Assembly: GCF_002017865.1 (NCBI RefSeq)
Contig: NZ_MTJN01000002.1
Location: 2,170,001 to 2,234,000, forward strand
Source of the DNA: Rhodoferax fermentans
GTDB taxonomy: Bacteria > Pseudomonadota > Gammaproteobacteria > Burkholderiales > Burkholderiaceae_C
DNA: 64,000 bases
Direction: 5' to 3'
The position numbers and the translations under genes are program-made. The notes under the pieces were generated by a model. The model had not been told where the DNA came from. It was given only the letters and a program-made list of their open reading frames with translations, and did not search any database. Shown piece by piece: positions 20,179 through 28,400 of this stretch. Each line of letters opens with the position of its first letter. Positions within the stretch are counted from its first letter, which is position 1.

Positions 20179-20503
20179 CTCCCTGGGTCTTCTTCTTTTT
20201 GAATATTTCGAGAGTTTGCATCAAAACCGTTTGCTCTGACGCTGAAAGCGTCTTGAAGTCCCGGAAAAATTGTTGCGCATCTGCATCAACGAGTGACTCA
20301 GCGTCCCCCGTGCCAGCCAGGTACTCAACGGCCACATTGAAATACTCTGCCAAATTCTTCAACAGGTCTAACGACGGATTCTGAGTTGTTCCTTTTTCCA
20401 GTCCCCATATGTGGGTCTTGGAAACTTCTACTGCGTCAGCTACTTGCTGTAGCGACTTCCCCTTGCGTAACCGGAGTTCGGTCAGCTTAGCTCCTAGGGA
20501 CAT
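20165..20503 (-). CDS. XRE-family helix-turn-helix regulator
   Basis: 112 residues. A HTH_3 domain fills residues 1-65 (LTELRLRKGKSLQQVADAVE, then VSKTHIWGLEKGTTQNPSLD); the C-terminal tail ends in lysine-rich KKKKTQG. ATG 20503 is chosen because TTTGGAG lies eight to ten bases upstream; an in-frame upstream start at 20536 has no such signal. It pairs with the ImmA-type peptidase downstream. It faces a divergent operon across a 128-bp region with two opposed promoters and a palindrome, so it probably represses both directions. Confidence 0.88.
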   Translation of the reverse strand: MSLGAKLTELRLRKGKSLQQVADAVEVSKTHIWGLEKGTTQNPSLDLLKNLAEYFNVAVEYLAGTGDAESLVDADAQQFFRDFKTLSASEQTVLMQTLEIFKKKKTQGDAET

Positions 20504-20542
20504 GTCATTTCTCCAAAAATTGGGGACTTTGCCCAACCTAAA

Positions 20543-20570
20543 AGTATATATCTAACGCCGAATACAACAA
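20543..20570 (-). promoter_or_regulatory. Predicted promoter of the XRE/ImmA pair
   Basis: On the minus strand, TTGTTG (complement of 20565-20570) and TATACT (complement of 20543-20548) are spaced by 16 bases, 40 bases upstream of the XRE start codon. Confidence 0.5.
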
Positions 20571-20573
20571 CAC

Positions 20574-20602
20574 TTGACAGTTACGTTCGTTCTATATATA
20601 TT
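20574..20602 (+). promoter_or_regulatory. Sigma-70-type promoter of the ubiquitin-like operon
   Basis: A perfect -35 box TTGACA (20574-20579), a 17-base spacer and TATATT (20597-20602). It starts 30 bases before the DUF2188 start codon. Confidence 0.75.
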
Positions 20603-20613
20603 ACGAATCGTAA
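20601..20613. promoter_or_regulatory. Palindromic operator candidate TTACGAATCGTAA
   Basis: A perfect inverted repeat (TTACGA-A-TCGTAA) overlapping the -10 end and start region of the plus-strand promoter. Placement is right for repression of the ubiquitin-like operon by the divergent XRE protein. Confidence 0.55.
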
Positions 20614-20631
20614 ACCAACGAAAGGATTTGT

Positions 20632-20856
20632 ATGACCGGCAAAAACCAACATGTTGTTCCACACAAAGGCGGATGGGCCGTCAAGGGTGAGGGCAATAGC
20701 AAAGCGACATCCATCCAACCTACGCAGGCAAAAGCCACGGAAGTTGCCCGAGGCATTGCGAAGAATCAGGAATCGGAATTGATCATTCACCGCCCTGATG
20801 GCCGCATCCGTGACAAAGACAGTCATGGGCACGACCCGTTTCCGCCCAAAGGTTAG
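20632..20856 (+). CDS. DUF2188 family protein
   Basis: 74 residues. The family pattern is clear: HVVPHKGGWAVKGEGNSKAT, then a helix, then ELIIHRPDGRIRDKDSHGHDP. DUF2188 proteins are small beta-rich proteins of unknown biochemical role. The ribosome-binding site is GAAAGGA before ATG 20632. It is the first gene after the promoter at 20574-20602 and 35 bases before the multiubiquitin gene, so it is likely co-transcribed with the ubiquitin-like genes; whether it is a working part of that system is unknown. Confidence 0.85.
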   Translation: MTGKNQHVVPHKGGWAVKGEGNSKATSIQPTQAKATEVARGIAKNQESELIIHRPDGRIRDKDSHGHDPFPPKG

Positions 20857-20891
20857 TCACCGTTCTCAAAACCACAACTCTGGAACAAACC

Positions 20892-21155
20892 ATGTCCAAT
20901 GAAAACTCTGCTGAGGCCCCCGGCCACAATAAAAGCTACGACATCGTCGTCAATGGCAAACAGCGCACCGTCACCGAAAAGACCATTTCGTACGAACAAG
21001 TTGTTCGCCTGGCCTTCCCTGAAGGCCCGTTTGACATCCTGTACACGGTCGCCTATGCCAATCCGCATGGCAAAGACGGGACATTGGCCCCAGGCCAAGA
21101 CACTCATGTCAAAGACGGGATGAGCTTCAATGTCGTCAAAACCAACCGGTCTTAA
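20892..21155 (+). CDS. Multiubiquitin-domain protein (ubiquitin-like modifier)
   Basis: 87 residues with one beta-grasp domain of the bacterial multiubiquitin family: YDIVVNGKQRTVTEKTISYE, VVRLAFPEGPFDILYTVAY, LAPGQDTHVKDGMSFNVVKT. The order of strands and the conserved KDGMxFNV ending fit. It lacks a terminal diglycine and ends in KTNRS, so if it is conjugated it must be processed or joined differently, or act without conjugation. The next gene is an E1-like enzyme whose start overlaps this gene by 26 bases, indicating tight coupling. Many members have several tandem domains; this one has a single copy. Confidence 0.85.
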   Translation: MSNENSAEAPGHNKSYDIVVNGKQRTVTEKTISYEQVVRLAFPEGPFDILYTVAYANPHGKDGTLAPGQDTHVKDGMSFNVVKTNRS

Positions 21156-22332
21156 TTTCGGCCTTCAGAACCTTCTTGACGAGGGTTTTGAGGTCGAAGT
21201 CCGCCAGCAGCACTTGCTCGTGCACTCGGTCCCTTATGTCACAAGCGACAGAGAGTTGCGACGCGGCACCTTGGTATGCACCTTTATTGAAAGCGCAGGA
21301 ACACTCCTGCCGCCGGACAACCATCAAGTTTGGTGGACCGGCCAATACCCTTGCTTTGCGAGTGGTGCACGCATTGCACACATCGAGAACGAAAACAACC
21401 GTCAAGAATTGTTTCGGGGGTGCACCATCCAGCACCGCTTCTCAAATAAGCCTGAAGGGTTTTCGAATTTCTCAGACCACTATTCGAAAATGGTCCACTA
21501 CATCACCATCCTTCAAGACCAGGCAAAGGCCATCGACCCCAATGCGGATGCCCGGACTGGGCGCGTGATTGAGCCCGTGGAAGGTACATCCGTTTTTCGG
21601 TATGCCGACACGGCATCAGCACGTGCGGAAATCATGATGACTTCATCTCGCCTTGGCATTGGTCGGGTTGCAATCATCGGCCTGGGTGGTACAGGTTCAT
21701 ACGTGCTTGACCAGGTAGCCAAAACACCGGTGTCAGAGATTCACCTGTTCGATGGCGACAAATTTCTGCAGCACAACGCTTTCAGGTCACCAGGCGCAGC
21801 GAAGCTGGAGGACCTTGCCAAACTGATTCCTAAATCCGATTATTTCCAGCGAATTTATGATGCCATGCATCGCGGTATCGTGAGTCATCCGTACTACCTG
21901 ACGGAACTGAACTTGGGCGAATTGACAGGATTTGATTTCATCTTTGTATGCGTGGACAACGGTGGAACCCGCTCAATGTTGAGTCAACATATTCAGTCTC
22001 TCTCGGTACCGTTCGTGGATGTGGGGATGAATATTCAACTCGTTCCCGATAGCCGAAAGCTCATCGGCACATGCCGCACTACTCTAAATACCCCGACACA
22101 AAAAGACCACTTCGCGCAATATGTCCCCATGGATGAAGTGGAACAGGACGTTCTCTATCGGCAGAACATTCAGGTCGCCGATATGAATGCCTTAAATGCT
22201 CAACTGGCCGTGATGAAGTGGAAGCAACTATTTGGGTTTTACGCGGACGATTTCAACCCACACAATATGACCTTTTCGGTCAACTCAATGTCATTGACGC
22301 GTGATGTCTTAGTTTCACCACCAGAACCATGA
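21130..22332 (+). CDS. ThiF/E1-like adenylyltransferase with N-terminal DUF6791-like domain
   Basis: 400 residues. The C-terminal ~220 residues form an E1/ThiF domain: nucleotide-binding GLGGTGS at 184-190, then the acidic strand IHLFDGDKF and the conserved HNAFRSPGA. E1 enzymes adenylate the C-terminus of a ubiquitin-like protein and often pass it to a cysteine; a cysteine in IGTCRTT is a candidate. The N-terminal ~170 residues contain a conserved block (PPDNHQVWWTG...ARIAHIENENN...YSKMVHYI) resembling the DUF6791 region found fused to such E1 domains. The multiubiquitin protein one gene upstream is the natural substrate. The stop overlaps the next start as ATGA. Confidence 0.85.
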   Translation: MSSKPTGLNFGLQNLLDEGFEVEVRQQHLLVHSVPYVTSDRELRRGTLVCTFIESAGTLLPPDNHQVWWTGQYPCFASGARIAHIENENNRQELFRGCTIQHRFSNKPEGFSNFSDHYSKMVHYITILQDQAKAIDPNADARTGRVIEPVEGTSVFRYADTASARAEIMMTSSRLGIGRVAIIGLGGTGSYVLDQVAKTPVSEIHLFDGDKFLQHNAFRSPGAAKLEDLAKLIPKSDYFQRIYDAMHRGIVSHPYYLTELNLGELTGFDFIFVCVDNGGTRSMLSQHIQSLSVPFVDVGMNIQLVPDSRKLIGTCRTTLNTPTQKDHFAQYVPMDEVEQDVLYRQNIQVADMNALNAQLAVMKWKQLFGFYADDFNPHNMTFSVNSMSLTRDVLVSPPEP

Positions 22333-22790
22333 AGATTCACCAAATTCGACCGCAGTTCAGTGAATTTATTCCGGACAACCTGGAGGAAGGCGTTCTTTAC
22401 ATCAGTGAGCGCTACAAGACTGCATCGCATAAGTGTGCATGCGGATGTGGCGAAGAAGTTGTAACCCCGCTGTCGCCTGTTGAATGGCAGCTTCGCAAGG
22501 AGCGGGGCTTAGTCAGCTTGCACCCTTCCATCGGAAATTGGAACTACGCCTGTCGTTCCCACTACTGGATTCGCAGGAATGCAATTCAATGGGCCGGCGG
22601 TATGCCTGCCAAGCAAATTGCGCTGGTACAGGCCAAAGACAAAGCAGACAAGACACGGTACGTTGGCCAGATAAACCGGCTGAAAGACAGCGTTGCTCAA
22701 ACGACGGCAGCGAACTCAACGACAAGTAATAAACCATCCTGGGTTACCAAGGCTCTTGACACGTTGATTCAGTGGCTCACAGGCCGTTAG
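22329..22790 (+). CDS. DUF6527 family zinc-binding-like protein
   Basis: 153 residues. A cysteine-rich knuckle HKCACGCGEE (C36, C38, C40) and a second pair in YACRSHYW (C75, H78) suggest a treble-clef-like zinc site. The family regularly ends operons of multiubiquitin and ThiF genes, so it may act as an adaptor or ligase-like partner; that function is inference from context and the zinc pattern. The C-terminal ~40 residues look disordered then amphipathic (KPSWVTKALDTLIQWLTGR). It starts within the E1 stop codon (ATGA), last gene of the operon. Confidence 0.8.
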   Translation: MKIHQIRPQFSEFIPDNLEEGVLYISERYKTASHKCACGCGEEVVTPLSPVEWQLRKERGLVSLHPSIGNWNYACRSHYWIRRNAIQWAGGMPAKQIALVQAKDKADKTRYVGQINRLKDSVAQTTAANSTTSNKPSWVTKALDTLIQWLTGR

Positions 22791-23139
22791 GTTTGCCGAG
22801 ATGTAGACGAAGAAAATTCATCAGCCCGGTTGTCTAAGCAGCGCAGCGAGAAAAGCACTTTTAAAACGAAGCATAGGGAGCAGAACAATGGCCACGAGAG
22901 CCCAAGCAATGTGACCGCCGATTCAGATATGACAGTGCGCTGGGAATAACTGATAGCCCCTCATTAGGAAGTTATCGCGGAAAGACGCGATTTGGCATCC
23001 ACTTTGCGCCTGTCCAATTCTTTCGGCACATCCTGTCAAAGCCAAGCCAGCGGCCACAAAGGCACCTCTGTTGCTTAGGATTCAGGTGTTTGACGACTAT
23101 CTGCGGGCAAACGCAAATCACAGGCTGTGACTGTCATGG
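22791..23139. other. Gene-free stretch
   Basis: No open frame with a plausible start, and no recognised RNA. A small hairpin TCGCGGAAAGACGCGA lies near 22974-22989. It separates the ubiquitin-like operon from a convergent broken gene. Confidence 0.4.
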
Positions 23140-23469
23140 CTAGACCGACGTTTTGCTTTTGAGTTTGGCCAGTAGGTCCAGCGCCTTTTGGAGTTGGATA
23201 TCACTGCGTGCACATTCATCGGGGGAAATGCCACCCAGGGCTGGATTTGGCTGGACGAGCCATTAGATAGCATCGCTCATATCGCCCCTAAAGGCGTCGA
23301 ATGCATGTCGATCTAGTTGGTCAAACCTGTCGTAATCTGGACTTCCGAACTCTCGACCAACAGGAACAGCATCAAGCCACGCTTGCTCCTCAGCGGATCG
23401 CCACAGAACCGCTCCATAAAAACGGTTGTAAAACAGTTGGGAAATCCTTTCCTTCCTGCGTCGTGTCAT
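23140..23469 (-). pseudogene. Antitoxin-like gene interrupted by an in-frame stop
   Basis: The first 68 codons (23469-23266) have a strong ribosome-binding site (AGAAGGAG before the ATG) and end at TAA 23263-23265. The same frame continues for 40 more codons to TAG 23140-23142 and reads WLVQPNPALGG, then ISPDECARSDIQLQKALDLL. The W-x-x-x-PNPALGG-x-(S/T)P motif is the hallmark of the C-terminal toxin-binding part of MbcA/ParS-type antitoxins. One base change would restore a protein of about 109 residues. It may still make the short form. No RES-type toxin gene is seen next to it. Confidence 0.65.
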
Positions 23470-23527
23470 GAACGCTCCTTCTCACAATTGGCCAATCACT
23501 GACGTTCCAAGACCAAGGGCTCCCCCT

Positions 23528-24028
23528 TCAGGGCGGGTCAAATTCATCATCCTCTTCCCAAAAGTTCGGCAATGTGCCCTTGCGGCGCATTTTTTTGTGA
23601 ACCGCACACAACTGCAGCATGTAACCATCAAACGTATCCAGCCGAGATGGCTCGCCACAGACAATGCACAACTGCATAGTTCTTGCTTCAGCCTCGTGCA
23701 CAAGCGCTGCAATTTTTTCGCCCAGCATGTCGGGTGTTTTGTGCTTGTCGGGGACACGCAATGACATGACAACACCTTTGCTGTCTAGGATATCTACAGG
23801 CGTCCGCTGTTTGACTTTGTTGAGTTTGCAGTACCAGCGCGCTGATCCGAACTTTTGTTTGCATTGCACAAAGTGAAAACCACGCTTATCCGGCCCAAGA
23901 ATTTCATCTATGTTTTCGCAGAGCTGTGCGAAGACCGACATCCATCCGGCGGGGATACCGATGCCAAGATTTTTCGCCTTAAACATATATAAATATCGTC
24001 CTTTGATACTTTGTAAGTTTGTGCTCAT
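23528..24028 (-). CDS. Hypothetical protein with C-terminal zinc-finger-like cysteines
   Basis: 166 residues; not a family I can name. The N-terminal part (IPAGWMSVFAQLCENIDEIL, then FVQCKQKFGSARWY) reads like a compact domain. The C-terminal part has C-x2-C...C-x2-H (LCIVCGEPSRLDTFDGYMLQLCAVHKKMR), a likely zinc ribbon. Its start overlaps the end of the HAD-like gene as ATGA, and AAGGAAAA lies upstream, so the two are co-translated. It may be a partner of the HAD protein. Confidence 0.65.
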   Translation of the reverse strand: MSTNLQSIKGRYLYMFKAKNLGIGIPAGWMSVFAQLCENIDEILGPDKRGFHFVQCKQKFGSARWYCKLNKVKQRTPVDILDSKGVVMSLRVPDKHKTPDMLGEKIAALVHEAEARTMQLCIVCGEPSRLDTFDGYMLQLCAVHKKMRRKGTLPNFWEEDDEFDPP

Positions 24029-24789
24029 GACTTTTCCTTTGCTGCAGTTTGGCGCCGGATCGACTCATCAGACCGAAATGAAGATTGCGACACATAACAG
24101 CGTTCAAGCTTGAACTTCAGCTCGGCTTGCACGCTAAGGGACGACAGGCCAGTTGAGCCGTCACATTTCACAAAGTTGTCTATCGCTTCGACTGGCCAGC
24201 CGTCTGCGTCATCATCAAGGGCCAGCCAAAATGCTGGTCTTCGCCGCTGGACATCCATCAAGATTTGTTCTGCTCTCGATTTACCCTGAAAGTTTGTAAA
24301 CGCTGGTGGATCGACTCTGTGAATTCGCTTGTGGAAAGTACCCCCAACAAAGCGCCCACGCAGGGCCGGTGGGAACCGTTTCAGGGTTTTGCCGTAACCA
24401 GGCCAAACACACCAACTGCTGGAGAGCACAAGTTTGACCAGCGGAAATGGCTGCAGGATAGTTTCAAGAATCGGAAGCCACTCAAAAAGTCTCCTCCCAG
24501 GCGCCCGTTTGGGGCACATATGGACTCCACAACGAGAGTTCCAGACGGCGTGTTCGTGGTGAAGTACGCCATCAATGTCCAGGTAAAGCACCACCAGGGC
24601 TGCGTCGGAGAGTGTTTGTTGATTGACCATAAAGGCCAATCTATCGCTGCGTTGAACAGGGGTCAACACGAAAAAATTCGCGACTTGGCACTTCACGATT
24701 TGCTCGGTAGATAAAGTGTCATAGAACGACAGTTTTTTTGGCACCTGTTGCAGGTTCCCGACAAACTGTCCATCTATCGGCACCAACAT
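24025..24789 (-). CDS. HAD-superfamily protein (HAD_SAK type)
   Basis: 254 residues from ATG 24789; the conserved part begins near ATG 24630 and the first ~53 residues have no recognised similarity, so the shorter start is possible. The HAD nucleophile motif is YLDIDGVL (DxDxV), followed by the serine of motif II in LVLSSSWCVW, and the acidic motif IV in WLALDDDADGW. The pattern matches HAD domains of the Swiss-army-knife RNA-repair group, which act as phosphatases on nucleic-acid or small-molecule ends. First gene of a two-gene minus-strand unit. The substrate is unknown. Confidence 0.7.
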   Translation of the reverse strand: MLVPIDGQFVGNLQQVPKKLSFYDTLSTEQIVKCQVANFFVLTPVQRSDRLAFMVNQQTLSDAALVVLYLDIDGVLHHEHAVWNSRCGVHMCPKRAPGRRLFEWLPILETILQPFPLVKLVLSSSWCVWPGYGKTLKRFPPALRGRFVGGTFHKRIHRVDPPAFTNFQGKSRAEQILMDVQRRRPAFWLALDDDADGWPVEAIDNFVKCDGSTGLSSLSVQAELKFKLERCYVSQSSFRSDESIRRQTAAKEKS

Positions 24790-25222
24790 GTCTCACGCAT
24801 CGTGTGCGTCTGGTTCGCTGGCGGTCACGTGCGGTGCGGCCAGATGTGGCCGAGGCATGTGGGCTGGTTGGGGGTCGGGATGAGGCGTATTTTTAGCTTT
24901 GCGGCTCAAAAAGTGAGGTGTATTTTCAGAGATGCGAGCCTCAAATTGAAAAACACGACACCCACGCCATCTAAGCACAGCTCTTTACGACAAGCACCTT
25001 GTCGCGGTAGCACCCAACGCATGAAAAGAGCGACAACCGACGATATCGCGCCAAGACCGCATCGTCACAACGCCAGTTATTCCGGCGAACCCTTGCGAGG
25101 GGGACGTGCCGTTTTAGGACACAGCCCAATTCCAGTCAGTCAGTTTTTGAGGAAGCGGCTATCGAACATTGGACAGGAGGCGCGGCTGTCGGCGTGGGTT
25201 AGCCCACGCAAAAGCGCGGCGG
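24790..25222. other. Gene-free stretch holding repeat copy A
   Basis: Apart from the repeat at 24885-24945, no gene is supported. A perfect hairpin GCGTGGGTTAGCCCACGC lies at 25191-25208 beside the LysE remnant, without a T run on either strand. The stretch looks like a junction between separately acquired blocks. Confidence 0.4.
24885..24945 (+). repeat. Imperfect repeat, copy A (upstream of the 1222-residue gene)
   Basis: Begins GCGTATTTTTAGCTTTGCGG and shares about 36 of the first 41 bases with copy B at 29188-29245, in the same orientation. Within the copy a related word recurs: GCGTATTTTTAG at 24885 and GTGTATTTTCAG at 24918, exactly 33 bases apart. Confidence 0.7.
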
Positions 25223-25441
25223 TTACTTGGATGAAAGGAACAACTTGATACCCAAGGCTCCTAATATCACCCCCACTGTGCGGTCTATGGCGAACTTTGT
25301 CCTGACGTACGCGTCTCGCGGTTTAGACGCAGAAAGCGCGAATGCAACAACCAAGTACCAGGATGCTTCAAGGGTGAAGACCCCGACTGGCAATGCTAGC
25401 GTGAGAGGCAACGATGGCGATGGCGGCAACATGTCACTCAT
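25223..25441 (-). pseudogene. C-terminal remnant of a LysE/RhtB-type transporter
   Basis: The frame ASWYLVVAFALSASKPRDAY, then KFAIDRTVGVILGALGIKLF matches the last two membrane segments of LysE/RhtB amino-acid exporters (W-Y-x-x-V-A...R-x-Y...ID-R-x-x-G-x-x-x-x-x-x-G). A full protein has about 200 residues; only about 55 are recognisable and the N-terminal two thirds are missing. This suggests a host gene cut by an insertion whose boundary lies near 25430-25490. Confidence 0.7.
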
Positions 25442-25490
25442 TCATTTTTCTTCATGGACAATCAAAAAGAAGGTCATATAGGGAGGAAGA

Positions 25491-28400
25491 ATGGTGCGGC
25501 GAATCGAGAGCAATCAAGTTCCGGCTGAAACACGCAGCATGCTGCGAGAGCGGCTAGCGCGATTTTTGCCAGCGCACTCGATGCCAAGAGGTGGTTTGGA
25601 CTTGACAGTGCGTCCTCCTGTGTCCGACAAGGAACTCGTTGATCTCCTGTTAAACCTTGAGTTTTTACCCGGCGACGACATCGGGAGAGCGCGAGCCCTA
25701 TATGAGGAAGCCGCTCAAAGACAGGCGCTCACCTGGACCGCCCCCCCGCCGGAGCCAGTGGCAACGTCTGCCGCGATTGAAGAAAATGAGCGCGGCGCAC
25801 CTTCCGGGCAAATAGCGGTTTCTGTTCAGGTCATTCCAGATTGTCCTAGCTTCGATGGACTATTCCCACCTCCGTCGTTCGACGAACTGCTTGCGCGAGG
25901 ATGGATTCGTCAGACGTGGGGACGATTCTCGGTGCCAGATGAACTTAGGATTGCCTGTCGTCGTCAGCCACAGGCTGCTGGCACGGCATTTAAGTTGTTG
26001 GTTGAAGCGCTGTACCGGGATGTATTTAAACAGCGAGAAGGATTCTCCCCTGAAGGCGACCTTCAGGTCATCGCCAACGGTATCGTCACAGAACAATTTC
26101 GGCCTAGTGAGGTTACATGTGTCTCTCGCCCTTGGATTGCTGCAAGACTATGGGACGCGCCTGTGGTTGCTTCAAATTGCTCCGGCATAGATGACGCCCA
26201 GCAGCGCCTGAGTCGCTGGATAGATAGTTGGACGCTCCTGAATTGCCCATCATTTTCAATAAGCAGTTATCTGGAGCCGGCCTCTTTTGAAGAATTCGTG
26301 AAGTCAGGCCTTGCTGTACTAGCGGCGGACTCAACCACGCCCGGATGGGCTGAGTTCAGAGAGGCAGCAAGAGCTCCGATAACCTTGCTGTATCCGCATC
26401 GAGCCGCGCATGTGGAAAACGTCGTTTCACCGGTACCGGCGACGACGGTTGAACGCGTAGACTGGATGTCACGGGGACTAGCGGAGCAAACCTTCCACGA
26501 ATACTTGGAGACTAAAGGCTCGAGTCTGCTAGACGCGCTCCTAAATGAAATACAGGAAGCCACGTTCGACCCCAAGCATCTTGCTTCCAGGTTGATGGAA
26601 TTTGTCGTCAAGCGGCCAGTCCTGCTTCAGCAGCTCGTATTGAGAGTTCGGCAAGCACCTGTGCTGCTTGCCGACATGCTTATGGTTCCGGCGACCTGCC
26701 CATTGGCGTGCAGCCTCATCGCAAGATGGGAGTACAACACAGGCGGCTGGAATCGGGATTTTCAAGCTCAGGCAAATGACACAACAGCAATGCTTGCGTT
26801 TGAAGACGCTATTGCGTTGTTGGGTGAACATCTTGATGCAGAACGAGTGCCCGCTACTGAGTTGGCGGCGCTGTATCGGTACATCTACGAGCTGGCGTCG
26901 AATCCTCGTAAGCGTTTTAGGCATTTCGCAACGCTGCCATTGCTGCGGCAGGAGCTGGCATCAGCGGCCACAAGCATCCAGGACGCAGTATTTGCCGCAT
27001 TAGTGGCATCGGCTTCGTCCGGCACTGACAAAATGACCGGGTTTTGTGCAGCACTCGATTTTATTTCTGACGGAGGGGGGGTTGACCGCATTGACCCGTC
27101 AGAGATTGTTTCGTTATACCTAGATAATTTGCTTCTGCATACCGAGCGTGGCGGACTTACCCAACTGGGCTTGCCAGCCGCCCAGTCGTTTGTTTTCCTT
27201 GCTTTGAGATGTGAGGAGCGTCTTCGCAGCCGCTTCTTGGGGGCTATCGATGTACGGGCCTGGCTACAGGCCGAACCGACAGCCCCAGATGAGCAGCCTT
27301 CAGTACGCAACTTGTTGGCCCGGCGCATCAGGGCACATATTCGGTTATTGTCCCGAGCCACGGCAGGGTGGCCAACCGAAGTTCCGAATGAGCTCGTTGA
27401 TGCGCTATCGAGTGCCGTCCACGCTGGAGCAACGGACCAACCACAGCGCGGCAGGGTCGATGCATTTGTTCCAGGACCTGGCTTCGGATGCAACTGGGGG
27501 GAGGAGGAGCCAATCGCACTAGATTTGGCAAAGGCGCTTCGACGACTACAGGGAAATTCACTCCAAAGACTCGTGACTGAGCTTTGCCAAATAGATGAGC
27601 CAATTGCTCTAGCTGGCATCATCGCAAATACGCCGGTAGCTGTTCACGAACAGATCAAGAGGCGCCTGCAAAGTTTGAACCCTGAAAATGCGCCTGAGGT
27701 GTGGAATTGGTCGGCACTGCAAGCCCGAGTTGATGCGCTTCTGAATGCAGAGCTGCCCGAAGTTGCGGAGGTTTTTATAGCAGCGGAGCGCGAAACCAGA
27801 ACATGGGGGCCTGTGCGGGGCCGAGAAATTGCAACGATTCGAGCAACCCTTCGGATGCTGATGCTGCGGCAGGACTGGCCCGCCATCACTTCGTACAGCT
27901 TGCCGGAGAATTTGGGTGAAGCCCTACGGCGTGAGGGTGAAGATTTGCTGCTGTTCTATCGGGGTATCGCAGAGCTAAAGAAGACGGATGGAAATCCCGC
28001 GGCTGCCGAAGCTATGTTCTTGGAATTGACCCAACGGAACCGTGGGGTCACGTCTTACCGCATAAATCTTTTTGCTTGTCGTGTTAGCCGCTTACTTAGC
28101 GGCAATAGCTTTGGAATCTTGTCGGGAGATGCTCTTACGCAAGCAAAGCGCTACCTTGCCGAAGCTCAGCAAGAAACTCGGCCCCTAATCCAGCACTCTC
28201 CCGCAGACCTCAAAGCCCTGGACGTCAACCGCGCGATGTTGCTGATGGCCGTCGGCCAACCCCTGGAAAGCCTTCAGGTTTTGATGGACCTGACAGATGC
28301 GAATAATGACGCAAGCATTGAGGGGTTTCGAGCTCTTGCGATGGCACGACTTGACCGCAAGAGAGAAGCCTTGGTTGTGCTCACTCAAGCCGAGAGCGCA

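Noticed and set aside
23140..23469. Reading the 68-residue frame as a complete small gene
   Set aside because: The same frame continues after the stop with a recognisable antitoxin C-terminus, so a broken gene fits better.
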